Of a stretch of DNA of 64,000 nt, positions 24,415 through 35,671 are shown piece by piece. A program made the position numbers and the translations under genes. Each line of letters starts with the position of its first letter. Position 1 is the first letter of the stretch. Where the stretch lies: assembly GCA_920105625.2 (NCBI GenBank), contig OV050033.1:1716001-1780000 (forward strand), written 5' to 3'. The notes beneath the pieces were generated by a model, which worked only from the letters and a program-made list of their open reading frames with translations, was not told the origin of the DNA and ran no database searches. The stretch is from Clusia tigrina (lineage: Eukaryota; Arthropoda; Insecta; Diptera; Clusiidae).

Positions 24415-25503
24415 ATGTGCGAGTTGCACGGTTGCGGACTGCTTCAGGAGCCATCATCTTACCAGCCGGATACGTTCGATCTCTACAAGAATGAGAAGGC
24501 CGCTGAATATTGGTTCCCGTGCTTCCGGACCATGATTGATAAATTTGCCACACAAGCTGCAATAAGTCAGCGCAAGGAAGATGAAAGCGCAGCAGAACGT
24601 GCTGAACAGTTTCGTCATGCGTACTTGGAAAAACTAGAAGAGTATCGAAGTAAAGCAAATCGGAATGAGGCGACCACCACAGTCCTGGGTATACGAGAAT
24701 TGCTGGAGCTGAACGAGACACACTTGCGTCGATTTGGCTTTCCCGACCCCTGGAAGCAGCAGAAACGAAGGGAGAACGCAGACGCAGTGGATTTGTTTGA
24801 AAAGCGCATCAACGAAGTGGACAGCATTGAAAACGTCAACACACGCTGGACCGAACTAGTGCGTGGAGTGCTCGCAGGCAACATGTTCGATTGGGGTGCG
24901 CAGGCGGTGACAAATATTTTGGAAAACGAGAAAAATTTCGGGTTGCACGCAGCACTTGAGCGTATACAAAAACGGCCCTGGCTCATGGATAATTTGGATG
25001 ATTGGCTTCAACGTATGCAGGGCAATGCACACAAGTGTGCTCTCATATTTGTGGACAACAGTGGTGTCGATATAGTGCTGGGTATTCTGCCATTTGCCCG
25101 TGAACTACTCAAAAGTGGCACCAAAGTGTTGCTCTGCGCCAATACGGAACCCTCTTTAAACGATGTTACTAGCAGCGAACTAACTGATTTACTTAAGACT
25201 TGCACCTGCCATTGCAGTGTGCTGGCGGAAGCTTGGTCATCCAAAAATTTGCTGGTTTATAGTAATGGCCAAAGAGGGCCCTGCCTGGACATGCGTACGC
25301 TGCCTTTGGACCTGTGCCAAGCCATTCAGACACATGAGACTGATTTACTTGTAATCGAGGGTATGGGGCGTGCTTTGCACACCAACCTCTATGCAAAATT
25401 TAATTGTGAGACATTGAAACTGGCGGTCATTAAGAACAAGTGGCTAGCTCAACATTTGGGCGGCGACACATTCGCAGTAATATGCAAATATGAAACTAGT
25501 TAG
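24415..25503 (+). CDS. 4'-phosphopantetheine phosphatase (PANK4 C-terminal / DUF89 family)
   Basis: Metal-dependent phosphatase expected to remove phosphate from 4'-phosphopantetheine or its damaged forms, limiting coenzyme A synthesis. The reading frame is intronless from 24415 to 25503 (362 aa). Key signatures are GNMFDWG (about 155-161), the metal-binding DNSGVD motif (from D214), NTEPSLNDVTSSEL, and EGMGRALHTN followed by KLAVIKNKWLAQHLGG near the C terminus. All match the DUF89 half of PANK4; the pantothenate-kinase-like half is absent. I recall Drosophila CG5828, the neighbour of RpL37A, as this protein. The start is uncertain: the frame is open back to 24322 with other ATGs at 24322 and 24376, but the sequence before MCELHG looks non-conserved. 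Confidence 0.88.
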   Translation: MCELHGCGLLQEPSSYQPDTFDLYKNEKAAEYWFPCFRTMIDKFATQAAISQRKEDESAAERAEQFRHAYLEKLEEYRSKANRNEATTTVLGIRELLELNETHLRRFGFPDPWKQQKRRENADAVDLFEKRINEVDSIENVNTRWTELVRGVLAGNMFDWGAQAVTNILENEKNFGLHAALERIQKRPWLMDNLDDWLQRMQGNAHKCALIFVDNSGVDIVLGILPFARELLKSGTKVLLCANTEPSLNDVTSSELTDLLKTCTCHCSVLAEAWSSKNLLVYSNGQRGPCLDMRTLPLDLCQAIQTHETDLLVIEGMGRALHTNLYAKFNCETLKLAVIKNKWLAQHLGGDTFAVICKYETS

Positions 25504-25597
25504 TTTTACCCGCGGTGTGGACTAAGAAACGAAAAATGTGAAGGTCACGATATGTCGATTAACGGAATTGAATAATTAGTTATGTTAAACTAAATTA

Positions 25598-25603
25598 AAT
25601 AAA
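25598..25603 (+). terminator. candidate polyadenylation signal
   Basis: AATAAA lies 95 bases after the phosphatase stop codon, at a usual distance and in AT-rich sequence. Confidence 0.5.
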
Positions 25604-25619
25604 ATAAGTATACATTTTT

Positions 25620-27040
25620 AAAATTTAGTCAAGTCAGTTCTTGTAAAAACAGAAACAAGTTAGCAATAATAATAACTATAATAATTTCAACTAAATTATG
25701 TGATTAGTATTTACACCAATGAAAATGTCTTATTTCCTTTTCTCATTTTAAAACGTGATTATGGTAGATAAGCAACGTTTGTTTTCGGAAAGAATGATAA
25801 ACCGAGAGCAGCCAGACGTGACAAGCGCAAAGCATTAAACTAGTAAAAAGATTATCTTTTACTTTGCCCATAGCACTCTGCTTTGTTCTACTTAATTTGA
25901 GAAAAATGTTTGATTTGCTTATCATTTATTCAACTTTTATTGGTGTGTTAGTGCGGAATGCAGGTTTCCATGGATAGAATAATCAGAGATGCTAATTAGA
26001 CTCATAAGTTTTCGTGGATTACATGATGTACTCAGTATCTTATTTTTCAATTTCAGTTATTGCTACTGAAGACGTTAAAAACGGGGACTTCACTCTTCTT
26101 TGCCAACGCATTCGAGTTTTGCAAAATAGGAAGGAAATCAACATTGAGGCATGAACAAGAGGCGATTAGATGATTCTGTACATCGGCTGATACCTTATGT
26201 GGCGATAAATCAAATCTTCAGAAACGTATGCAGGCAAACATGGCCTCAATTTAAATCTCGTCGTTACTTTTCGGTACTCTCGCGACTGTGTAATCAGGAA
26301 CTGTGTGCTTTCGTTTGTGAGCAGAAACTGCATTATTGATGGTACTTTTACATACTAATGTTGATGTCCCTGAGTACGAATCCTCATTTGTTTATTCCAA
26401 TTGACCTCCAGAGCTTTATGTTCACACAGCGTTATTTCTCATCACTGAAAGATTTATTGTTGAACCAATCAAACAGCTTAGGCAACAATGTGTTGGCTAT
26501 ATTCGAGTATTCCACTATTCGCAAAATATATTCCAGTACTGTACAGCTTAGAGATTTGTATCTAGAGCAAATAGCTAGTATGTCTGTTTTATGTGTCCAT
26601 TTGGTCCAATATTTGCATCTCTGGTCCAAAAACCTAATCAAAAAGGGAACTTCAATCTAAGCTAACCTTGTAAGGAGATGCTTACCTTGCTTGTTACACC
26701 ACGCAAAACTAACGGTACTACACCACACGATAGTTCTGATAAACTGGGTTGTAGAAATCGCATATTTATATGATTTGGAACTGTTTGCCGATCATCCATA
26801 CAAAAAGTTATATTGTTAACAAATTTAATTTTTTCTATAGGAGGGTAGCGCTTATAACTCACTAGTTGAAAGTAGACAGCTCAGGACATTTATACATCCA
26901 TGTTTGTCCTTAAATTTTTTTTTTATTTTGTAGTAGACTTATGCGTCAACTGGCTTTCATTTTATTTCTCAAAAGTATATTTAATAATTATAAACATTTA
27001 TATTCTTCGTTACTTGACTTATTTGTTGGAACCATTAAAT
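25620..27040. other. gene-free stretch
   Basis: No recognised protein. An open segment around 26056-26152, preceded by a TTTCAG, could be an exon, but nothing joins to it and its content is not familiar. Confidence 0.4.
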
Positions 27041-27047
27041 TGCAGTG

Positions 27048-27683
27048 ATGTACGTGGTCACTCATTTCGAAAAAAAGCTTTGTCAATTTATGAGCACAAA
27101 ATTTCATATTAACTTGGACGAATGTGGAATTTTTTCTATTTGGAACTTTTGCCCGTATGCGCGCTGGAAAGCTATTAAGGAATATTTCTGCGAATGTAAT
27201 CTGTGCGCTGCGAAATGGTTTCCATTCATTTATTGGGTGGTATTATTGACCAGTATTTTAGGCGTGGTTTATAGTGCTCTTGAATTCAAGAATATATACT
27301 TCAATTGTCGTCAAAATGTGACTATGTGGCGGCAGAGGAAATATCATGTGTTATCATGTGGTTTCCTCAGGAAATGTCGTATAATGGGTTCTCTGATTAT
27401 GCTAAACTCTTGGATATTGCTCTTGTATGCAGTGGTGAACGCCTCCCCCAAATACATGACACCGTGGCTCACAATCAACGCTTCCATTCTGGCATTTGAA
27501 ATGTTGATATTCATTTTAGAGGTAATGCTTGGGGCCACCAAATGTGATACCGGCTCTATTTTGACACTTCTATTACCGTGGATCTTCTTGGTGTTTGTAC
27601 GGTGTGTACGAAGCGTTTTCCAAAAGTCGATCGAGGTGGATGACGTCGATGAAGTACTCCTATGGAAATATAATTTCTACTGA
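27048..27683 (+). CDS. unrecognised four-pass transmembrane protein
   Basis: An open frame of 211 aa on one exon. A Cys-rich N-terminal stretch (CGIFSIW, CPYARW, CECNLCAAKW; about residues 25-60) is followed by four hydrophobic segments: FPFIYWVVLLTSILGVV, MGSLIMLNSWILLLYAVV, a stretch around ASILAFEMLIFILEVML, and ILTLLLPWIFLVFV. The C-terminal tail is acidic (EVDDVDEVLLWKYNFY). This is the topology of small insect tetra-pass proteins such as the DUF4728-like group, but I do not recognise the family. The ATG at 27048 follows a TTGCAG that could be a splice acceptor, so 5' UTR or coding exons may lie upstream; an internal ATG at 27090 is an alternative start. The length, the spacing of hydrophobic segments and the lack of stops argue for a real gene. 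Confidence 0.6.
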   Translation: MYVVTHFEKKLCQFMSTKFHINLDECGIFSIWNFCPYARWKAIKEYFCECNLCAAKWFPFIYWVVLLTSILGVVYSALEFKNIYFNCRQNVTMWRQRKYHVLSCGFLRKCRIMGSLIMLNSWILLLYAVVNASPKYMTPWLTINASILAFEMLIFILEVMLGATKCDTGSILTLLLPWIFLVFVRCVRSVFQKSIEVDDVDEVLLWKYNFY

Positions 27684-27689
27684 CCAACA

Positions 27690-29929
27690 GTCTGATCAGA
27701 ACTCACTTTTCGGTACAAAATTTACAATTATTTATGTTTGAATAAATATTTTAAAATTATCCATGGTAAATCTTTTGCTGGTACCTGTTTTTTGAATAGA
27801 GAAACAATGGATTGAACTATGTTGTCAGAACCACAAGTGATGGCGGCGCACCCGAATGTGAGATAATGTGCCTAGAAAGTGTATTGTATATATGCGCTGA
27901 AGCTTTCTCACTCACTTGCAGCGCACCATAGTCACTCATGCAACTTCGGACGCCAGAAGCATACAATGTAAATGATGACCACCTACTTGTTTATTAGAAT
28001 GTGGGAGCTAAATATGGTGCTAGCCATTTTTGAGCCATATGGACTTTTGTTCCTCCGTGGAATCCTAGAAACTAATAATCAAATATGAAACATGCATGTA
28101 TTGGAAATACTAATCAATGGTAGGTCAGTTGATTTAGGTATTTGCGAATCATGCTAATAATTGATTACCATAGTGATACTAAACAAAATTTGTGTTTGAA
28201 TAGGCGACATTTTAGAAATCAAAATGCCTTTGGGGTATCTTCATAATACTGCTGTTTTCAGTAATGAATTGGAATAATTTTAAGAAACACTTTAAATGTG
28301 CAATTGCTAAGATACAGTAAAAAGAGCAATCGATAAATTTCTATTATCGAATTGATTGAATATTTTAACAGAATTTAAATATTTTCAACATAAATAATCC
28401 ATGCACACATCAAATATATTTAATATCTATCATTCAATTCCACAAACAATTTTAAAGGGGTATTTTGTCCAACTTTTCACTTGCTCCTGCATCAGTACAT
28501 TTCTTCCCAAGGTGGCGGGTAATTTAAGTTTGGATTATCATAGGTACTCGTTAAACGAAACAAACCCTGGATTTTGGGGTGCTGCTTTTACCCATAAAAT
28601 TTCTAGCATCCTGTGTCTTCCGCCGAGTTTTTTTCCTGTTGAGTGAAAATTACAAATGTGTAAAAACGAAGTGCATAAATTAGCAAAAACTTAACTCATA
28701 ATATAATGCAATTTCCATCCATCTGATCTATAGCCCTATAGCTTCTTGTATCTTATCGATATTTAAGAAGCAGACCCGCACTCCCAATTTACAGTCCTAA
28801 AACGTATAGAACCGGAAAATCAATGCTTCGATCTTCTCTATTTTTAAATTTTGTCATTATTCACTTCAAGAGTTGGAAATGTTCGGAATCAATATCAATT
28901 CATATGCCCCCTTCACACCATGATATTTTTTTCCAGTAGTAATAATATTTGTGGTGTGGACCCCTAGTGTAATAACATAGGGAATCCGATTTAGACAGCT
29001 GCGAAGTGTGACTTCCAATAAAGAGGTGAAATAAATCCAACGCGTGTATTTTCTATTTTTCTAGTTCTTCATGTGTGCACTATTTTAGTCCATCCTAGTG
29101 ACGAAATACGAAACGAAATAAGTTAATTTATATTGTCTTCTGTCTTTTTTCCTGTTACCTCATAAGGGAAAATAATGTTATTGTACTTTTATCAGCAACA
29201 TTTTTCTTGTTCGAAAAATATGAAACTAGAAGGAAATGACAAATTACAGGAATTCGAAGGATTCTTTCGATTTTATCTACATCTATTTATTTATACATAT
29301 CAACAAAATTCATAGTTTAACATATATTTGTTTTTACACTACAAACATTATTGAGTAAATTATATAACAATTTGTTCGTTTACACTGTGACTATTTACAG
29401 TATAAACAAGTAGCTTGGATCAGATAAATAAATAGATTCAAAACAGTACGCAAATTTTTATCTAATTACTATTAATCTAATCAGAGTGCACTAACAACGT
29501 GGATGCAAGACTACATCAATAACAAATTCATTAAATTTAATTGCCAGTTGAATTTGTCAATTAGGAAAAAAAAGATGATTTCTAAAAAAACAAAAAAAAA
29601 ACAACGAAGGCAAAAGATCAAGAAGAAGAGGTGTGCTCTCTTGCGACCATCTAAAAAGTACAACTTGAATCTAATTATTCACCAAGGACAACGATATTTC
29701 GCCTTTTGAGACGTCTCTGTTGTGCAATGGAACTCAGAATAAGAGAATACTGAGAAAATAATGTCTTTTTCGCTGCCAGCGTCCGTAGCGGACACACCAC
29801 CATTTTGAATGGACTCACCACGATTTTGAGTGGATCCATGTACAACGCCCGTCTGCTTTATTTCGCTGCTTTGCCGTTTGACGTTTAAGTTTCTATTCTC
29901 TGTATTCTCTACTCAGAATATTTGCAGCT
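27690..29929. other. gene-free stretch
   Basis: No gene was recognised. It contains a short imperfect hairpin near 28915-28965 and a Lys-rich chance frame near 29503-29709 made mostly of poly-A tracts. Confidence 0.45.
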
Positions 29930-30760
29930 TCTATATTCGCATCTTGCTGTAATCTCAGTTTGTGGCCTGCTGCTATAGCCTTGATGACTTCAGCGATGAA
30001 TGGCGCTATTCCTAACATACCAGGGTGCATGGACGATGCTTCGAAATCGTTTTTTAGACTATATCAACCCTGATTTCGACTAGCACATCCCTCGAGTTTT
30101 CTTTTTTAATATAAAAAAATCTTTCCGAGAGGAATTTAGAATTATGTAATATGACAAAGGAGGGTACGCTTCTAAGTTCTTCAGAACGCCTTGGTGCCAG
30201 ACGATGTCAAAAGCCTTTGGTATATCAAGACAAAATGTAGAACATACTGTTTTGCCTTCTGGTCCTTTTTCAACTTCTGCATCAATTCGATGTAATTGGT
30301 TGATTGTCGAATGCTTACTTCGAACTCAAAATTAGTGGGTCGGAACATTTGCTATTCAATTAATTTCTGAAAAAGTGTTGAGATTGTTGTGCAAAAGTCC
30401 ACATCGCCCTATATGAGACAATATGTTCAGCTGCTTTCCCTGGCTTCGGATTCATTTTGACTTCAACGAAGTTCCATGAGATAGCAATATATTTCATAAG
30501 AATTGGTCCAAAAATGTAAAAATTGCTATATCTGGTAGCTGCTTTAGTATTTCAGGTGTAATAAGGTGGAGACCGGGCGATGGGTTCACTTGAAATGTCT
30601 ATTTTTAAAAAGTCCTGTTTCCTGTGTCCTGCTCCTTGTAGAAGCATCGTTTATTTATTGTAGAGGTGTATGCATCAACGAATTTTATTAATTTTTCTTT
30701 ATTTATTCTCTTTAAGGGCCATGCATTTTCATCAGCTGCCTATATCAATTTCTTTTTATT
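29930..30760 (-). mobile_element. decayed non-LTR retrotransposon (Jockey/I-type reverse transcriptase)
   Basis: Minus-strand translation in shifting frames gives LINE reverse-transcriptase signatures in the right order: NPSPGLHLITPEILKQL (about 30590-30535), MNPKPGKAAEHI (about 30455-30420), then LDIPKAFDIVWHQGVLK (about 30225-30180). Near 30040 comes APWYVRNSAIHR, typical of the C-terminal end of Jockey-like ORF2. Several frameshifts and stops separate these pieces. The distance between the KAFDIVWH motif and the C-terminal motif is about 150 bp instead of more than 1 kb, so a large internal part has been deleted. It is an inactive fossil copy; its ends were not defined. Confidence 0.8.
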
Positions 30761-31228
30761 TTGACAATTTACAGGGAAAAGCAGGGCACACCTATAACGC
30801 CTTTATAGCCTAGATAACAATTATCGCAAAATCTAATCTTCTTTTCTGCTCTTATTTGATTTTATTTAAATTACAATTTCAAAAATTCTAAAATTAATTA
30901 TGCTTCAATTTGTCAACGTAGATCAGCTGTTTTCACCTAACTGACAATTTAATTTAGGGAAATTGTTGTTCTTGTACACTTCAATCAGCCTTGCGGCCTC
31001 CTTGTCCGTGCTCCCTGGTGGAAAGCTTTGTAAGTGCTAACACGCGCCTCCATGTAAATTGACTCATTAATGTTTTGACTTTTGACATTTCTTGCCAGCA
31101 TCTTTTTTGGTTTTTTATTTGATGAGAACTTCAAAAGTAAACAATTTACCGGCGTAAAGTACATTTCGTTATTTTGTTTCATATTTTGTTATTTATTTTG
31201 TTGAATAAATAAAATTATTTTTATAATT

Positions 31229-31925
31229 ATGCCGACTTGGACTCAAATACAATCACAGCTCCGAAATGCAAATAACCCCGTGGTGTTCTTTGATATTTCG
31301 GTGGGCACGACAGTAAGAAAGTTTATAGAATCGGCACTTGCTGAGTCAAGTCTACAGCAGTATATTCACACATTTTTTTAAATTTATTTAGGAAATTGGA
31401 CGCATGATTTTCGAGTTATTCGCTGACACAGTTCCAAAAACTGCTGAGAATTTTCGTCAATTGTGCACTGGTGAGTACCGACCAGATGGTGTTCCCATGG
31501 GTTACAAGGGTGCTAGCTATCACCGAGTCATCAAGGATTTTATGATACAAGGAGGAGATTTTGTGCATGTATGTAGTTTTTCTATAGATTGGATCAAAAC
31601 TTTTAATTTTACGAATAATAAACTTCTCGAATAGGGCGACGGTACTGGAACAATGAGCATATACCGGGGTACATTTGCTGACGAGAACTTTATTTTAAAG
31701 CATGACTCGCCAGGATTACTGTCAATGGCAAATAGTGGTAAAGACACAAATGGATGCCAATTTTTTATTACCTGCGCCAAATGCAATTTCCTTGATGGCA
31801 AGCACGTTGTTTTTGGCCGTGTTCTGGACGGTTTGCTTATCATGCGAAAAATTGAAAATGTGCCCACCGGACCTAACAATAAACCAAAATTGCCTGTAAC
31901 GATATCACAATGTGGCCAAATGTAG
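31229..31925 (+). CDS. Peptidyl-prolyl cis-trans isomerase H (cyclophilin H)
   Basis: Cyclophilin of the U4/U6.U5 tri-snRNP, where the human protein (PPIH, 20K) binds PRP4 and aids spliceosome assembly. Exons 31229-31312, 31392-31568 and 31635-31925 give 183 aa (human 177). The core matches PPIH closely: [33 protein letters not shown] (catalytic R73, F78, Q81), NGCQFFITC, and the H-type tail [16 protein letters not shown]. The residue equal to cyclophilin A Trp121 is Phe139 here ([12 protein letters not shown]), which in other cyclophilins lowers cyclosporin binding. All introns are short (66-79 bp). Drosophila CG17266 is, from memory, the orthologue. The downstream neighbour PGAP3 is convergent, with only 139 bp between stop codons. 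Confidence 0.95.
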
Positions 31926-32064
31926 TGTTTCTTGTTTATTTTTTTTAGAAAAAAATCGTTATTTTTATTTATTAAGATATAAATTGTATCACTTTAAAAT
32001 TAAAATTAAATAGTTTAGAAGTAGATCACATTTTATGTTTAATAATAAACTAAATAAATTCAGT

Positions 32065-33505
32065 TTAAATTTCTTTATCGAAACTATCACGTCGCAGCAT
32101 CCTTTCCTTGCGCAGCATTGTGCAATCGGCAATCAGGAATCTGTTAAAAGAAATAGTTAAAGAAGTTAGCATGAGAAATTTCAAGTGACTGACTTATAAA
32201 ATATTGTGATGATAGGAGCCGTCGCTAAATGCCAAAGGGCATGTGCATCTATCATCCACAGGAGAGGTGGGAAATCCAATAGCTCCAAACTCAGAGCTGC
32301 ACTAAATAGTGCATAGAAGATCAATATCTTTTTGTAGTAAGGCCGACGATGATGGCGGTTGTAACACCAAATAATCCAACCCAACGCAGATAGTACGCCT
32401 GAAAATAGGAAGCTGAATATTAAACCAATGATAGAAAAATGCAAATATTTAGGATATAGCTTGGTGGTACCAGTAATAATGTTTATGGTCATGTTGAATG
32501 AATAGTTAAACTTTCCCCAACTTAAATAACCGAAATAGTTGGTGTAGAATGATATGAATATTATAGTGATTAGAATTTTGGGCATCATCGTATATTCGTG
32601 CATCATACTGTGAATGGAAAAAGGCATTTCATGCGATTATAAAACCAAAGAAATAAAATTTTTTGTAGATAAGATACCGTAAAACCATGCAGTACAGAGA
32701 CACAATAACCATCAAGTAAGCGAAGGCGTAATCTAATAGCTCTGTAAGTGGAAAATCCCTTGCATGGAAAATGATTGACCAAAACCATCCGTTAAAACAT
32801 GCCTAAATATGTTAGTAAATTTATTGTACTCGTAACGAAAAATTTGATCGCAAATAATTAACTAATTCTGAATTACCACTGCAAATATATGCCACAACTC
32901 GAAGCAAGGACTTCCAGGATGTACTTCTTTTCTGAACTTCTTCAGCATAGAAATATGTGCCAATAAATTAAATATGGAAAATAATACTGATGCTGGTTCT
33001 TGCAGCCCCAAGAATCTTACAAACGGCCACTGCAAATGATAATTTAGAACAGGTGTATGCTAAACTGAAGGTGTGTGGCTCACCTTCCCATAAAATTGTG
33101 GCACATCCCAACCCCGGTCCAAAAAAGCATCCACCGTGCGCCACATACATCCGTACTGGCATTCATCACTGCATGTCCACAAAAACACTTTATCAAAAAT
33201 AGACTGACGATAATATCTAATTGCCTGTTCCTGTATCTCCAAGCCATCTGGATAATTCAAAGTAAGAGCATATTTTAAATTAAAACTTGTAAGACTTTGT
33301 GTGAATTTTAGTTTCTAATTTGATTTGAAAACACAAATTTTTCCAATCCACTCCCACTCCTTTACTCACCCGCTGAACAATTTTGCCTCTCGCAGTTTTC
33401 CTTACAGTTATGGAAAAATTCAGTTCTATCGCCGTTGGAGGCCAAACAAACTGAAAGTATTGAACTTAAAATAGCCAAAGATGCATAGAATTTATTTGAT
33501 AACAT
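32065..33505 (-). CDS. PGAP3: Post-GPI attachment to proteins factor 3 (PGAP3 / Per1-like)
   Basis: Golgi membrane hydrolase that removes the unsaturated sn-2 fatty acid of GPI anchors before remodelling. Minus-strand exons: 33505-33370, 33247-33084, 33029-32877, 32802-32678, 32607-32194, 32140-32065; phases agree, giving 355 aa (human 320). The N-terminal signal peptide, about MLSNKFYASLAILSSILSVC, precedes a Cys-rich lumenal domain (HNCKENCERQNC, WTCSDECQYGCMW). Multiple membrane segments follow, with WPFVRFLGLQEPASV, NGWFWSIIFHARDFPLTE and LELLDFPPLLW. The DAHALWH motif matches the CREST-superfamily HxxxH hydrolase signature. This is a confident family match; Drosophila CG3271 is the probable orthologue from memory. 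Confidence 0.94.
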
Positions 33506-33509
33506 ATTT

Positions 33510-34300
33510 TTTATTTTAAAAAGCACGGTTTATTTTGCTGCTAATTTTTGGATCAACCACTTCAATTTCATGTATAAAAAACATTGATGTGGTCGGTATT
33601 CGAAGGGAGCAGTAAAAATGTATCGATTTATATTTTGGGGTGTGTATCAGTGCTGGAAATCAAAAAAATAATTCTGCAAGTGTCGCGGAATCGGAAGTGA
33701 CTTGCTGTCGTGCGATTAAATGCTCTATTGCGCGAACAGTGGCTTTTTATTCGGAACTTTGGAGGGAACAAATGGGGACGCTTGTTCGCTTTGTACATAT
33801 TATTCCGCATAACCTTGAAATATTGTTTCTAAACAATTTTGTTTGTATTTCTCAATATTTTAAAGTTTTTTATTGAAATAATTCTTAATAGCATGTTTCG
33901 TAAAACAAAACTTTTGATATCTCTTGATTGGACTGATACCTTATTGGATTCTTATTATTATAAAATCTTAATTGAATGCTATTCTTTTCAATATCGGTTG
34001 TTTCTTGAGGAATTTCCATTGAGTTCAAATAATGTAAACTATAAATACTTTACAACTCAGTGGCGGGATCCATAGGGTGTAAGCTAGGCGGTGGTCTCTC
34101 ATTCACTATTACATAATTTCTCAGTGGGGAACGCACATATTGTTCGTACGCTGCTACTGAACATTAAAATGCATATTGAATTGTTCCATGTGGCATATCC
34201 ATGTATTGAGAGCAGCACACCAAAAATTAATTTAAAATTTGAGTTGTGTTAATGCTGCAAGAATCAGAAACATACATAAATTTAATGTTATATGTTATAT
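33510..34300. other. gene-free stretch upstream of PGAP3
   Basis: Probable PGAP3 promoter, then AT-rich sequence without recognisable genes. Confidence 0.4.
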
Positions 34301-34359
34301 CAAAGAATATCAACGTAATAAGAAGTCCTATAATGAAGAAGAGCAAAATATTTGATTTG
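34301..34359 (+). repeat. inverted duplicate, copy A
   Basis: These 59 bases match the reverse complement of 35613-35671 at 57 positions. Read on the plus strand the copy still spells the C-terminal tail of the doubtful minus-strand frame (KEYQRNKKSY.EEEQNI then stop). It may be a fragment copied from copy B or the edge of an unknown repeat. Confidence 0.85.
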
Positions 34360-34740
34360 TTACGAGTTAAGTGGGCGATAAATCTTGAGAACTACAGAAT
34401 CATGAAAACTACAGAATTTTGAATTCATACATATACTCGTATATGTATGGTTGTTTGTATACTTATAATCTAAATAAAATGAAAGAAAACAAACCCACAA
34501 AATGAATACATACATACTCGCAGGTAGCGATGGAATAAAATTGTATGAAAAGAGAACAAAGCGCCTTTATGTCTAGAATCATTTATATTTGCACATTATT
34601 GGAGTTATTTTTTTTTGTGTAGTCTGGCTCATTTAAAAAAATAAAATCCATAAGAATTCAATTTGTTATTTCGTTCAATATGTTCAAAATAGGCATACAT
34701 ATGTATGTAGGAACATATAGCAGCAAAATTAACTCTTTCC

Positions 34741-34755
34741 TTTTTTTTTTTTTTT
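34741..34755. repeat. poly-T tract
   Basis: Run of 15 T inside very AT-rich intergenic DNA. No element body was recognised beside it. Confidence 0.85.
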
Positions 34756-35612
34756 ATCAGTATTTAATCACAAATAAATACAATATTAATTAAAAATTGA
34801 AAGAATTTCACATTTATTTTATTAAATATAGGAAAATGCATGTTTTGTTAACCATCTTATAATATAAATAAATATTTTTATCTATTGCCTATTCAATTTA
34901 AACATTTATGTATATAAAATATTTCTAAATGATATACACACATACATACATATGTATGCGCGCTTAACCAAATCTACTTGCTTTAAAGTTTTTTCCCCAT
35001 AGCCGTTCAAAATACTACAAAGGATGTGCTCAATGCATGACTCCTCATGACTTGGAGATTTGGGCAATGGAAACTACATAATTGCAAAAAATTCTTAGAG
35101 CTTCGTTCATATTGTCTCTGGGTACGTATGCACTTATGTATATGGGAAATACTTTGAATCTGATTATATATTTTGACCTACATTCGTATTTAATATTTGG
35201 GCCTTTTTTGATTTTCCTCTTTTTATTTTTGCCTTATCACTACTTCTTCTATGCATGTACATATGTATTATTATATATTAATATATTTGCATAATTTATT
35301 ATATAATTAGTTAATGGATATGAGAGTATATATATAATGTATATAATAAATGCCTTATACATATATGTAATGTATATGTATAAGATATGTTGCATACATA
35401 TTCCATATATAAAAAGCAATTATTCTTTCATCTTGAGCAATTGTATGAAGTTAAAAGTGATTTTTATTTTAAATATTTTATTGAACAAAATTCATGAGAG
35501 TAAACATTATTTTTACAATTTTTCCTTAAAGAAATTTAATGTTCATGATATAATAATTTTTTATTGCTATATTTGCATTTTCCACACCACCTAACAGGTA
35601 TGCAAAATGGAG

Positions 35613-35671
35613 CAAATCAAATATTTTGCTCTTCTTCTTTATAGGACTTTTTATTACGTTGATATTCTTTG
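35613..35671 (-). repeat. inverted duplicate, copy B
   Basis: Partner of 34301-34359 on the opposite strand (57 of 59 bases identical). It overlaps the end of the possible minus-strand coding exon 35617-35835. The 1.25 kb between the two copies is very AT-rich and has no recognisable gene. Confidence 0.85.

Noticed and set aside
24350..25396. Several minus-strand frames opposite the phosphatase gene
   Set aside because: They are antisense reflections of the conserved plus-strand frame.
26056..26152. Possible isolated exon after a TTTCAG acceptor
   Set aside because: No neighbouring exon, no known protein content, and it ends at a stop after about 32 codons.
29503..29709. Lys-rich 68-codon frame
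   Set aside because: Produced by poly-A tracts; low complexity only.
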